Origin: Rhodothermales bacterium | GTDB lineage: Bacteria; Bacteroidota; Rhodothermia; Rhodothermales; UBA10348 | DNA: 64,000 bases | Assembly: GCA_017643395.1 (NCBI GenBank) | Contig: JAEPNP010000008.1 | Location: forward strand, 1 to 64,000 | Reading direction: 5' to 3' | Shown here: piece by piece, positions 41,041 to 49,883 of the stretch | Layout of the letters: each line of letters begins with the position of its first letter | Position numbering within the stretch: the first letter of the stretch is position 1 | The notes under the pieces: model-generated | The model's input: the letters and a program-made list of their open reading frames with translations, nothing else | What the model was told of the DNA's origin: nothing | The model's database searches: none | Position numbers and translations under genes: made by a program

Positions 41041-42978
41041 ATGGCGACAGCTGCAAAGAGCTACACAGGAGCTGATATCCAGGTCCTTGAAGGCCTGGAA
41101 CCCGTTCGGAAGCGTCCGGGCATGTACATTGGCGGCACCGGCAAACCCGGGCTGCACCACCTGTTGTGGGAAGTCGTGGACAACGCCGTCGACGAAGCCA
41201 CCAACGGGTACGCGTCGCACATCGAGGTGGTGCTGCATGCGGACGGTCGTAGCGTCACCGTGGTCGACAACGGTCGTGGCATCCCCGTGGACAGGCATCC
41301 CACCAAGAAAAAGCCTGCGCTTGAGGTCATTCTGACCACTCTGCATGCCGGAGGCAAGTTCGATTCCTCGAACTACATCACTTCCGGCGGTCTGCACGGT
41401 GTGGGTGCATCCGTGGTGAACGCGCTTTCGGAGGAACTGGTAGCGCAGGTGAAACGGGGCGGCAAGACATACGAGCAGCGCTATGCTCGCGGCGTTCCGA
41501 TCACCAAATTGAAGGTGGTCGGCACCGGAATCCGTGGCACCGGCACGTCGATGTTCTTCCGACCCGACCCGGAAATCTTCGAGTCGGTGGACTTCGATCC
41601 GGCGTGGATTGCGGAGCAGCTGGAGATAAAGACCTACCTGAATGGCGAGCTGCGCATTGTTTTTCGCGACGAGACCTCCGGCGAGCGCCACGAATTCCAC
41701 CATGAGGGAGGTATCGCCGAGTATGAGCAGCACCTGCTCAAGTCGCTTGGCGCTCGCCCGGTTCAGGATGAAGCGTTCGTGGTCCGTCAGGACATGGGAG
41801 ACGGCAGCCGCGTCGAAATCGTGGTCCGCTGGACCGAACTGCCGCGGGAGCAGATCAAGAGCTTTGTCAATGGCATTCCAACGCCGGACGGGGGCACGCA
41901 CGAGGCCGGCCTGAAGGACGCGGTTCGAAGCGCGATCCGCGCGTACATGGATACGCACGACCTGCTGCCGAAGAAGCTCGAAATCTCGGCAGACGATATC
42001 CGGGAGGGCATAGTGGCCGTGATCAGCCTCTTCATGGTCGACCCCCAGTTCCAGGGGCAGACCAAGGAGAAGCTAAACAACCCGGAGGCGAAAGGGCTGG
42101 TCTCCGGCGCGCTACGGCTGGAGCTGGAGCAGTATCTGAACAGGAACCCCACGACGGGGGAGGCCATCGCCGCCCGCGTGATTCAGGCCGCCCGCGCACG
42201 CCACGCGTCTCGGGCTGCGGCGCGTACCGTGCGTCGGGCGACCAGCGTTTCGCATCGGCTGAATCTTCCGGGAAAGCTGGCCGACTGCTCCAGCACAGAC
42301 CCGGCCGAGAGCGAGATCTTCATTGTCGAGGGGGACTCCGCCGGAGGCTCTGCCAAGCAAGGCCGGGACCGGAAATACCAGGCCATTCTCCCGTTGCGCG
42401 GCAAGGTGCTGAATGCGGAGCAGGCGGCGCTAAATAAGGTGTTGGACAACAAGGAGTTATCCAATGTGGTTCAGGCTTTGGGTTGTGGGGTGGGAGACCA
42501 TCTGGACCTGGAAAAGCTGCGCTACCACAAGGTGATTCTCCTGATGGATGCCGACTCGGACGGGCACCACATCTCAACCCTGCTTCTGACCTTCTTCTAT
42601 CGGTACATGAAGCCCCTGATCGACGAGGGCTTTGTATACATCGCCCAGCCCCCGCTCTTCCGCATCGACGCGGCGAAGGATACCTACTGGGCGTTGGACG
42701 AGGCGGATCGAGACCGGATCGTGGCCTCTATCAAGAAGAAGAACCGCAACACGCGGGTCGAACTTCAGCGCTTCAAGGGCCTGGGAGAGATGATGCCGGC
42801 CACGTTGAAGGAAACCACGCTGGATCCCGAACGGCGGCGCCTACTGCGTGTGGCCATTCCGGAGGGGCAGCGGGTACAGACCGAACGCACCATATCCGAC
42901 CTGATGGGAAAGGACGCCTCTGCGCGCTACAGCTTCATCATGGACCACGCAGGGGAGGTGGAGGAGCTGGACGTCTAG
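41041..42978 (+). CDS. parE: DNA topoisomerase IV subunit B (ParE)
   Basis: The 645-aa B subunit has a GHKL ATPase N-terminus: VRKRPGMYIGG, HHLLWEVVDNAVDEA, VVDNGRGIPVD and GGLHGVGASVVNALS. The transducer follows, then the Toprim motifs IVEGDSAGGSAKQGRDRKYQ, ILPLRGKVLN and DADSDGHHISTLLL, and a C-terminal RFKGLGEMMPATLKETTLDP. It starts one base after the parC stop. The open frame upstream is within parC. Its 3' end overlaps the convergent lipoprotein gene by 4 nt. Coupled expression with parC is likely. Confidence 0.94.
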   Translation: MATAAKSYTGADIQVLEGLEPVRKRPGMYIGGTGKPGLHHLLWEVVDNAVDEATNGYASHIEVVLHADGRSVTVVDNGRGIPVDRHPTKKKPALEVILTTLHAGGKFDSSNYITSGGLHGVGASVVNALSEELVAQVKRGGKTYEQRYARGVPITKLKVVGTGIRGTGTSMFFRPDPEIFESVDFDPAWIAEQLEIKTYLNGELRIVFRDETSGERHEFHHEGGIAEYEQHLLKSLGARPVQDEAFVVRQDMGDGSRVEIVVRWTELPREQIKSFVNGIPTPDGGTHEAGLKDAVRSAIRAYMDTHDLLPKKLEISADDIREGIVAVISLFMVDPQFQGQTKEKLNNPEAKGLVSGALRLELEQYLNRNPTTGEAIAARVIQAARARHASRAAARTVRRATSVSHRLNLPGKLADCSSTDPAESEIFIVEGDSAGGSAKQGRDRKYQAILPLRGKVLNAEQAALNKVLDNKELSNVVQALGCGVGDHLDLEKLRYHKVILLMDADSDGHHISTLLLTFFYRYMKPLIDEGFVYIAQPPLFRIDAAKDTYWALDEADRDRIVASIKKKNRNTRVELQRFKGLGEMMPATLKETTLDPERRRLLRVAIPEGQRVQTERTISDLMGKDASARYSFIMDHAGEVEELDV

Positions 42979-43898
42979 TCCCTTCTCCAGAGGTCCTCGC
43001 TGAAGGAGCCTATTCGTCCAAATTCGTAGTGCTGGAGACGGACCAGACCCCGACCGGGCTCGAATCTGGCTCTCAGTGACGTTGATCCACCGAAACCGGC
43101 CCGGAGCAGTACATCGATTGAATCTGGCGTGTTCGGCTGCAGCGTGCCGTATGGCAGCGGATCAATCAGCCCGAAGTACCCTGTTCCGGATAGGGAATCC
43201 CTGGACAGACTCAACAGCATGGACCGGGTGAACGTTGTGTCGAAGGGCTGCGGGGGAAATAGGCCCCAATCGGCTGCGTAGTCCGGGTAAGGCTCCCACT
43301 CCTGTCGGGCCTGGATGTGCTCCTGCACCGTCGCCGAGTACACCCCGTCGTCGCACCGCTGGTTCGCAAATGTCCACGTGGCCGTGCCCCCGCGCACCCA
43401 GGTGATGGGAAACGGCGCGTTGAAATTTGTGAATGTGTGTCGGTAATCGAATGCCCACTCCGAGGCCGCTGAGACGGGCATGAGCATCGCGCTCCAATCA
43501 ACCGGTCGGTCGCACGCGTCGGCGATCTGCGTGGTGAACTCCCAATTCCAGGATCGACCGTCGGTGCCAGTCAGGCGAACGACCACCACGCCAGAACCTT
43601 CGCCTGTTGGTGTAACGGACAGGATCCTGGTGTCCGAGCCGATCAGGTAGGCCCTTACCGAATGATGGGAGGCAACCACCTGGTAGGTGGCCACATCGAC
43701 AAAGAAATCGTCCAGATCCCACTGCGACGCAGGGTCGTCGCTGTCGCGGCCAAACGCGGTAAAGGGAGGAGTGCCGAACGGCACGTTGTCGGATGGAGGC
43801 GGCTTCTCCGAGTCGTCCCGGGACGGCGCTGCCGGCCCTACTACGGAGTCACACCCCACCACCAGAAGCAACAAAACGGAGAGGCTACTTGCTCGCAT
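42975..43898 (-). CDS. Predicted lipoprotein of unknown function
   Basis: The 307-aa product has a lipoprotein signal, MRASSLSVLLLLVVGCDS (lipid Cys near residue 16), followed by a Pro/Ser/Asp-rich linker (18-50). The body is strand-rich with many Trp, Tyr and Phe residues. No family recognised. It faces the subtilase gene across a shared 220-bp promoter region and converges on parE with a 4-nt overlap. Confidence 0.75.
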   Translation of the reverse strand: MRASSLSVLLLLVVGCDSVVGPAAPSRDDSEKPPPSDNVPFGTPPFTAFGRDSDDPASQWDLDDFFVDVATYQVVASHHSVRAYLIGSDTRILSVTPTGEGSGVVVVRLTGTDGRSWNWEFTTQIADACDRPVDWSAMLMPVSAASEWAFDYRHTFTNFNAPFPITWVRGGTATWTFANQRCDDGVYSATVQEHIQARQEWEPYPDYAADWGLFPPQPFDTTFTRSMLLSLSRDSLSGTGYFGLIDPLPYGTLQPNTPDSIDVLLRAGFGGSTSLRARFEPGRGLVRLQHYEFGRIGSFSEDLWRRD

Positions 43899-44041
43899 GT
43901 CTTTGATACCTGCCGCGGCGCCTCAACACCCAAGGGCAAGGATGGCGCCGGCCCGAATTGCCGCCTCGTCGTCCAGAAATTCCGGGATTTGTTCACGTAA
44001 ACGCTTTCGAATTCTCGAGATCGGCCGAAATCGTAAGTGGC

Positions 44042-44057
44042 AGGCTTCTTGAAGCCT
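44042..44057. promoter_or_regulatory. Inverted repeat between divergent lipoprotein and subtilase genes
   Basis: AGGCTTC TT GAAGCCT is a perfect 7-bp dyad with a 2-nt centre, 64 nt upstream of the subtilase ATG and 144 nt from the lipoprotein start. It is a candidate operator. No other clear promoter pattern is seen in this 222-bp gap. Confidence 0.4.
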
Positions 44058-44120
44058 CCATGAATGCGCGTCGGTCGTGCAGCGGTTGTGCGACTCGGCG
44101 CAGAAGAACGAGGCCGACAT

Positions 44121-45062
44121 ATGAACCACTCCCGCTACATGAGCGCCATCGCGACCCTTCTGGTTGCCGGCGTCGCGGGGTGCGCAGGATTCGAGCGGCC
44201 TGAGCCACGGTTCGAACTGGCCGGGTTTACCACACACAGCGATGCCGACTTGTGGAATGTCGTGCGCTCTGGTGGGGCAGCCCCGGTTAATGGGCGAGTT
44301 TGCATCCTGGATTCCGGCGTCGATCTCAACCACCCCGACCTGAACGTTTCCAAAGAACTAAGTCGCAGCTTTGTGTCCAGAGGACCGGAGCAGGGCGATC
44401 CACATGACTACAACGGGCACGGCACGCATGTGGCCGGCATCGTCGCCGCCATCGACAATGGAATCGGCGTCACGGGGATCGCAAGCGGCGCCACCGTCGT
44501 GGCCATCAAGGTGGTCAACAAGGACGGCCAGGGCTATACGGGCGATGTGCTCGCAGGCATTCGATACGCCGCATCGCGCCTGAAGGACGGCCAGCAGCTG
44601 TGCGACGTGGTGAACTTCAGCATAGGAGCTGCAGCCGACAAACGGGTTGACAAGGCCGTTCGGCGGGCCGCCAAACGGGTGCCCTTCGTGGCTTCCGCAG
44701 GCAACAAGGGCCGCCACGTGCGCGATTTCTCTCCAGCCCGCCTCAACGCCAAGAACGTGTACACCGTCACGGCGATTGCGAGGGGGGACCGCTGGCCGAT
44801 GTTCTCCAATTTCGGATCTACGGCCGTCGACTTCGCGGCTCCGGGCGTGCGGGTACGCTCGACGTGGAAGGACGGGGGCTACAAGACCATCAGCGGCACG
44901 TCAGCGGCGGCAGCTCACGTGACCGGCATGCTGCTGCGAGGCGGCATGCTTGCGGATGGCATCGTCATGGATCCGCGCGGAGACGCATACATGATTCCGG
45001 TTGCGCCTCCGGTTGAGCTGGAGCCGGCGCTGGCGAGTGCGGAGCCGACGTCGGGTCGGTAG
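44121..45062 (+). CDS. Subtilisin-like serine protease (S8), lipoprotein
   Basis: The 313-aa product has a lipoprotein signal ending VAGVAGC (lipid Cys21), then a compact peptidase S8 domain. The catalytic triad is Asp64 (ILDSGVDLNH), His100 (NGHGTHVAG) and Ser261 (SGTSAAAAHVTG), with oxyanion Asn195 (ASAGN). It is short and has no obvious propeptide between the lipid anchor and the catalytic domain (about 30 residues). Likely an outer-membrane or periplasmic protease. ATG 44121 is preceded by GAGG. The open frame starts earlier but without homology. Confidence 0.9.
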   Translation: MNHSRYMSAIATLLVAGVAGCAGFERPEPRFELAGFTTHSDADLWNVVRSGGAAPVNGRVCILDSGVDLNHPDLNVSKELSRSFVSRGPEQGDPHDYNGHGTHVAGIVAAIDNGIGVTGIASGATVVAIKVVNKDGQGYTGDVLAGIRYAASRLKDGQQLCDVVNFSIGAAADKRVDKAVRRAAKRVPFVASAGNKGRHVRDFSPARLNAKNVYTVTAIARGDRWPMFSNFGSTAVDFAAPGVRVRSTWKDGGYKTISGTSAAAAHVTGMLLRGGMLADGIVMDPRGDAYMIPVAPPVELEPALASAEPTSGR

Positions 45063-45137
45063 GGCAACGAGCCCCAACCATCTGTTTTTGTTGAAGCAGG
45101 GAGCGTGTTTGCGGGTACGAGGTTGTAGCGCGCCTTC

Positions 45138-45210
<73 letters not shown>

Positions 45211-45228
45211 CGACGTTCGGTTACTGAT

Positions 45229-45615
45229 TTGTTGACTCGCCGATTTCTGGTTGCTCTCGCTCTGGCGCTTGTTTCCCTCTGCGCGTGCGAATGGCCCATC
45301 GGGGATGAGGACGAATTCAGCGTCGGTGCCGGCAACGGTGTGCTCGTCCTTCGTAACGGCCTGGATGAACGCGTCCACTACATGGTGATCGGCGAACTCA
45401 TGGCAGGCCTGTCAGACCTTGCACCGGATCTGAATGGGACCTTCCTGGAGCCAGGAGAGAGCACCGTCGTGCCCGAAGAAGAGTTTTCGCTCTACTGGGA
45501 GGGAGAGACCTAGGTACTCGTCCTGTGGTGGACCGAGGTCGGTCTTGAGACGAAGGGCGCTGGCCGCCTCACAGAAGTCAGAGTGCCGCTGGCCGAGGCG
45601 CTGAACGAGCGATAG
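45229..45615 (+). pseudogene. Small lipoprotein gene interrupted by an in-frame TAG
   Basis: From tandem TTG codons at 45229 the frame encodes 94 residues with a signal of lipoprotein type (MLTRRFLVALALALVSLCAC, lipid Cys near 20) and ends at TAG 45511-45513. The same frame then continues open for 33 codons (VLVLWWTEVGLETKGAGRL, then TEVRVPLAEALNER) to TAG at 45613-45615, with high GC at third positions. The second half reads like the continuation of the first. Explanations: point-mutation pseudogene, sequencing error, or readthrough. It could also simply be a 94-aa gene. Family not recognised. Confidence 0.5.
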
Positions 45616-45621
45616 CAAGGA

Positions 45622-46497
45622 ATGACCGACCTTCGCCCCGACGAATCGGAAGTAATCGTAACCGCAATTGGCCCGGACCACCGGGGCCTGGCGGATCCGA
45701 TCATCCACTGCCTGACGCAGGCCGGCGCCAATATCGCCGAGATCCAGATGTACGACCGCGACGAGGCGAGCCAGTTCGCCATGCTCGTGCGTGTCCACCT
45801 GGCGGATGACCGCGTTGAGCGCCTCCGAGCGGAGATGAAGGAGATTGGCCGTCAGACCCACCTCATGATCCGGACCTGGGTCCCGCGCTGGGGGCGTCGG
45901 GCGCGCATCGCCATTTGCTGCACCATCAGGCAGGAGCCGGTGCAGGCGATTCTGGATGCAGCTGCGAACGGCGTTTTGCCCGCGGATCCGGTGGTGGTGA
46001 TCGGCAATCGCGACCGCTGCCGGCCGCTGGCAGACAACGCGGGCGTACCGTTTGAAATGATCGGCGACGAGAAGGGCGAACCGGACAACGAGCGGTTCAT
46101 GAGCCTGATCGACGACTACCAGGTGGACTACGTGGTCTTGGCGCGCTACATGCGTCTGGTCCCGCCAGACATGTGCTGGAGCTTTGCTGGCGGGCGAATC
46201 ATCAATCTGCACCACGGCTTGCTTCCAGGTTTTCCGGGCATTCGGCCGTATCACGCGGCTTTCGCCAGCAACATGCTGACGTTTGGCGCCACCTGCCACT
46301 TCATCGTTCCGGAGCTCGATGCGGGCAATCAGATTGTATACCAAAGCACCTTTGCGGTACCGCCGGGCACTCCGCTGAAGCAGGTGATCCGGCAGGGCCA
46401 GTCCGAGAACGAGCCGCATTGCATTGTAGAGGGGCTCAGGCGCGTAGTGATGGGGGAGGTGCGGCTGCACTTTCACCGGGTGATCGCCGCGGGGTAA
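45622..46497 (+). CDS. purU: Formyltetrahydrofolate deformylase
   Basis: The 291-aa product has an N-terminal ACT domain (about 8-85, VIVTAIGPDHRGLADPIIHC) and a C-terminal formyltransferase-fold domain. The hydrolase residues are in INLHHGLLPGFPGIRPYHAA (Asn and His) and PELDAGNQIV (Asp), the counterparts of the PurU triad. PurU releases formate from 10-formyl-THF to balance one-carbon pools. The HHGLLPGFPG stretch differs from E. coli (HHSFLPAF.G), so a related formyltransferase is not excluded. Confidence 0.88.
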   Translation: MTDLRPDESEVIVTAIGPDHRGLADPIIHCLTQAGANIAEIQMYDRDEASQFAMLVRVHLADDRVERLRAEMKEIGRQTHLMIRTWVPRWGRRARIAICCTIRQEPVQAILDAAANGVLPADPVVVIGNRDRCRPLADNAGVPFEMIGDEKGEPDNERFMSLIDDYQVDYVVLARYMRLVPPDMCWSFAGGRIINLHHGLLPGFPGIRPYHAAFASNMLTFGATCHFIVPELDAGNQIVYQSTFAVPPGTPLKQVIRQGQSENEPHCIVEGLRRVVMGEVRLHFHRVIAAG

Positions 46498-46572
46498 ACC
46501 GACGCTGGCGCGCCCCAACCGAGCTCCGCTCAGGCCCGGCGCGGACCCCATCGCACGAACCCTGCGTTTCGT

Positions 46573-46601
46573 GTAAACCGCGCCACGCCGCATGCTGTCT
46601 A
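46573..46601 (+). promoter_or_regulatory. Possible ECF-type promoter upstream of the sigma gene
   Basis: GTAAAC (46573-46578), a 17-nt gap and TGTCTA (46596-46601) resemble an ECF promoter (AAC in the -35, GTCTA in the -10). The spacing would place the start of transcription about 20 nt before the ATG. Only one instance is seen, so this is a weak pattern. Confidence 0.25.
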
Positions 46602-46626
46602 TGGAGACGATCGCTCTCGCCACAGC

Positions 46627-47187
46627 ATGTACGCCGTCACCCAAACACTCCCCATGGAGACCCCGCTCCACCGCCAGCTGGACTTTCCGCAGATCGTCCG
46701 GCAATACAAACGGGGCGTTCTGGCGCTGGCCTACGACCTGACGGGCAACGCGCATGACGCCGAGGACCTAGCGCAGGAGGTGTTTATCAAGGCCCATCGT
46801 GGGCTCTCGACCTTTCGCGGAGACTCCGGCATCTATGCCTGGCTGCGGCGCATTGCGGTCAACACACACCTGAATCGCAAGCGGAAAAAAGCCGTCAGCC
46901 ACATGAGGCTGTTCGGCGACGTCTCGGAAACCGACACCTGGGAAGGCGCCGAAAGGCCACCGGATTCCGGTGCCGAGGCCACAGACACCCGCTCGCACAT
47001 AGATCGTGCGCTCGAGCAGCTCTCTCCCCGAGAACGCAGTGCGTTCGTCATGCGACACTACCAGGAGCTCTCCACCCGCGAGGTGGCCGAGGCGATGGGC
47101 GTGGCGGACGGCACCGTGAAGAGTCTGCTTTTCCGCGCCACCACAAAACTTCGTTCCTCCCTGCATTACCTGAGGCAGGAATCATGA
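46627..47187 (+). CDS. ECF RNA polymerase sigma factor
   Basis: The 186-aa product has sigma region 2 (about 20-90, LALAYDLTGNAHDAEDLAQE, then FIKAHRGLSTFRGDS and YAWLRRIAVNTHLN) and region 4 (about 125-180, QLSPRERSAFVMRHYQELST, then VADGTVKSLLFRATTKLR). This is an RpoE-type group, distinct from the FecI-like one at 19287. It overlaps the anti-sigma gene by 4 nt, and four HEAT-repeat genes follow, so it probably controls them. ATG 46654 is an alternative start. Confidence 0.93.
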   Translation: MYAVTQTLPMETPLHRQLDFPQIVRQYKRGVLALAYDLTGNAHDAEDLAQEVFIKAHRGLSTFRGDSGIYAWLRRIAVNTHLNRKRKKAVSHMRLFGDVSETDTWEGAERPPDSGAEATDTRSHIDRALEQLSPRERSAFVMRHYQELSTREVAEAMGVADGTVKSLLFRATTKLRSSLHYLRQES

Positions 47188-47978
47188 AAGAGAATCATTT
47201 CACCGCGTGTGAATCCTGGCAGCCTGTCATGGTCGATGTCCTCTTCGGCGATGCCGACGAGGCTGTGATTGCGAACCATCTACGGGAATGCCCGACCTGC
47301 GCCGCTGAGTTTCGCTCGCTGCAGGAGACGCTCGAGTTGACCGCGGATCGGCCGGCCTTCGCGCCTGAAGAAGCCGTTCTTGCGCGCCTGGAAGAGCGCG
47401 TCCTGACCGAAACGGCTCGTCACACGCTGCGCCCGTTGCCGATGCCCCGGATGCGTCGTTTGCCCGCGTGGACGTATCGCATGGTTGCCGTGGCCGCTGT
47501 TCTGGTGATCGGGATTGCCATCGGACGCCTCATTCCGCAGGAGGAGACCAGCGCTCCGAATGCCAGTCTGCCTTTGACTGCGCAGCTCACGCCTGTGGAA
47601 GCCCGCGCACATTCGTACCTCGACCGCTCAAAGACGGTGCTGCTCGGCGTGGTCAATTTTGACCCTGCGACGGACAACCCGGCCAGCCTGAACCTGCCTC
47701 AGCGCAGTGCGATTGCCTCAGAACTGCTGCAGGAGGCCAACTTTCTGAAGACGACACTCTCCGAGTCTGAACAGCAGCGTCTGAGGGCCCTGGTCAGCGA
47801 ACTCGAAATCATTCTGCTTCAACTCGCCAATCTTGAGGAGCGCGTGGACGTGCCCGAACTCGAGATCATGAAGGCGGGCGTGGATCAGAACGCACTCCTT
47901 TTCAAGATCGATGTGGAGCAGATGCGCCGCACGGTGAGCAAACCCGAGACCCGCAAGGATCCGGGAGCGGCCGTGTAG
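47184..47978 (+). CDS. Anti-sigma factor with zinc-finger-like N-terminus
   Basis: The 264-aa product has an N-terminal anti-sigma zinc-binding pattern (Cys near 9, His-Leu-Arg-Glu-Cys-Pro-Thr-Cys at about 32-39), one transmembrane helix (about 100-118, MVAVAAVLVIGIAIGRLI) and an external domain (about 120-264) with a long helical region (EQQRLRALVSELEIILLQL). It presumably holds the ECF sigma factor until a signal reaches the periplasmic domain. Its ATG overlaps the sigma stop (ATGA). The first HEAT gene follows 56 bp later. Confidence 0.85.
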   Translation: MKENHFTACESWQPVMVDVLFGDADEAVIANHLRECPTCAAEFRSLQETLELTADRPAFAPEEAVLARLEERVLTETARHTLRPLPMPRMRRLPAWTYRMVAVAAVLVIGIAIGRLIPQEETSAPNASLPLTAQLTPVEARAHSYLDRSKTVLLGVVNFDPATDNPASLNLPQRSAIASELLQEANFLKTTLSESEQQRLRALVSELEIILLQLANLEERVDVPELEIMKAGVDQNALLFKIDVEQMRRTVSKPETRKDPGAAV

Positions 47979-48034
47979 CGCTACCCGTCGACTGTACATA
48001 GATACGCCAGCCTCCGGGCCATCCGGAAAGAGCC

Positions 48035-49783
48035 ATGACCAAGTACAAGATCATCCTGATTGTGCTGCTGACGACACTTGTCGCGCCAGCCGCCGCCCAG
48101 ACTTCCGACGCAGATGCCGCCTACCGTGCGGCCAATTCCCTGGTATTGGACCAGCGCTGGTCCGAGGCCCGCGACGCGATGCGGCAGTTTGCGCGGACGT
48201 ACAGCCGTCATGACCGCGCCGACGATGCGTCATTCTACGCCTGCTACGCGCAGGATCAGCTGGACTCGGCCTCGTCCGCGGTATTTGAGTGCTACTCCGA
48301 CTTCGTGGAAGCCCACGGTCGCAGCAACTACGCCGACGATGCCAAAGCCAACATGATCAGGGTGGCTCGTGCGCTCTCGAGTGCCGGCCAGCCCGAGTAC
48401 ATGACCCGCATTAGGGATCTGCAGCAGGAGAACGATGAGGACGTGGCTCTGGCCGCCCTGTATGCCCTCCAAAACCTCGGCGACGATCGCGCGCTGGACA
48501 CCATTCTGGCCGTCTACGACCGCTCGACGAGCGACAAGGTGCGCAGCCGCATCGTGTATATGCTGGGCGATTTCGACAGCGACGCAGTGATGCCCAAACT
48601 CCAGGAGATTGCCCTCGGCAACGCGTCCGTTTCCGTGCGCAAGAGCGCGGTCTACGCCCTGGGCAATCACGACTCGCACAACGAGGCTGTCACGGCGCTG
48701 AAGGCCATAGTGGCTTCGGATGCGGAGACCGAAATCCGCAAGACCGCGGTCCGCGCCCTTGGCAATGTGGATGCTCCCGACATGGTGCCAGTACTCGCCG
48801 AACTGGCTGCCGGCTCCGGCGACATCGAGCTGGGCAAGGCGGCGGTGTACGCGATGGGCAACAGCGACGGAGCGGCAGCCGTGGAGGCGCTCAAAACCAT
48901 TGTTTCGGGCGATGGGGCCGTCGAAGTCCGGAAGGCCGCGCTGTATGCCCTGGGCAACAGCGACCACGGTGGGTTGGTGCCGTTCCTGGCTGAGATCGCG
49001 ACATCCTCCACCAATGCGGAACTGGCAAAAACTGCAGCCTACGCCATCGGAAACCACGATTCAAGCGCCGGCTCGGAGGCGTTGATGTCCGTGGTCCAGA
49101 ACGGCAAGTCCGTCGAGGTACGGAAGGCGGCGCTGTATGCGCTGGGCAACCGGGACGGCGCGCGTGCGGTTGAAATGCTGCGCGAGGTGGCCATGTCTTC
49201 TGATGACAACGAGTTGCAGAAGGCTGCTGTCTACGCCATCGGAAATGCGGATGGCGAGAGTGCATCGCGCGCTCTGCGGCAGATTTACGGCGCAAGCGAG
49301 TCGGTGGAGGTCCGGAAAGCGATCCTGTATGCCATCGGAAACAGCGAAGGGCGGGGTGCCAGGGACTTCCTCATGGACGTCGCGACGACCTCGGCAGAGT
49401 CGGAACTGGCCAAGGCTGCCGTGTACGCGCTGGGCAACCACGTCGATGACGATACCAGTGTGCTCATCGAAGTCCTGCGCAAGGCCACGAATGCCGAGGT
49501 CCGCCGAGCCGCGCTCTACGCCATCGGCAATTCCGATACGAGCCAGGCGACCGCGGCCCTGGATAGCATCTTGAAAGATGAGCGCGACCCCGAATTGCGC
49601 CGTGCCGCCGTATTCGCACTGGGCAATACGGGTGAGGACCGCGCTGTCTCAATCCTGGTGCGCGTGGTCCAGGAAGATGCCAGCACGCGCGTGCGCACCG
49701 CGGCTGTTCAGGCCCTTGGCAACATAGGCACGGAGGCTGCGCAGGAGGCCTTGCTCAAAATCCTGGAAGGCGGCGACGACTAG
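48035..49783 (+). CDS. Exported HEAT-repeat protein, 14 repeats
   Basis: The 582-aa product has a signal peptide (MTKYKIILIVLLTTLVAPAA), a helical region of about 90 residues that looks TPR-like (about 25-115), then 14 HEAT repeats of about 31 residues to the C-terminus. The phrase VRKAALYALGNSD recurs with small changes. Most successive repeats alternate between VRK-type and L(A/G/Q)K-type helices. HEAT solenoids usually bind proteins. Third gene of the sigma/anti-sigma cluster. There is no catalytic motif. Confidence 0.9.
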   Translation: MTKYKIILIVLLTTLVAPAAAQTSDADAAYRAANSLVLDQRWSEARDAMRQFARTYSRHDRADDASFYACYAQDQLDSASSAVFECYSDFVEAHGRSNYADDAKANMIRVARALSSAGQPEYMTRIRDLQQENDEDVALAALYALQNLGDDRALDTILAVYDRSTSDKVRSRIVYMLGDFDSDAVMPKLQEIALGNASVSVRKSAVYALGNHDSHNEAVTALKAIVASDAETEIRKTAVRALGNVDAPDMVPVLAELAAGSGDIELGKAAVYAMGNSDGAAAVEALKTIVSGDGAVEVRKAALYALGNSDHGGLVPFLAEIATSSTNAELAKTAAYAIGNHDSSAGSEALMSVVQNGKSVEVRKAALYALGNRDGARAVEMLREVAMSSDDNELQKAAVYAIGNADGESASRALRQIYGASESVEVRKAILYAIGNSEGRGARDFLMDVATTSAESELAKAAVYALGNHVDDDTSVLIEVLRKATNAEVRRAALYAIGNSDTSQATAALDSILKDERDPELRRAAVFALGNTGEDRAVSILVRVVQEDASTRVRTAAVQALGNIGTEAAQEALLKILEGGDD

Positions 49784-49790
49784 TCGGTTT

Positions 49791-49806
49791 GTCGCCGCAG
49801 GGCGAC
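49791..49806 (+). terminator. Hairpin between HEAT genes 1 and 2
   Basis: GTCGCC (49791-49796) and GGCGAC (49801-49806) pair around the loop GCAG, 8 nt after the first HEAT stop, in a 100-bp gap. No T-run follows. It may give partial termination or mark an mRNA processing site. Confidence 0.4.
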
Positions 49807-49883
49807 GCGCAATCACCCATTAACACGGTTCTTCGGCCGATGTGCGGCACGAATAGCCACCACTGTATCTGGAGGAAACTGCC

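Noticed and set aside
46557-46562. GAACCC as an ECF -35 element upstream of the sigma gene
   Set aside because: No matching -10 element lies 16-17 nt downstream; the GTAAAC/TGTCTA pair fits better.
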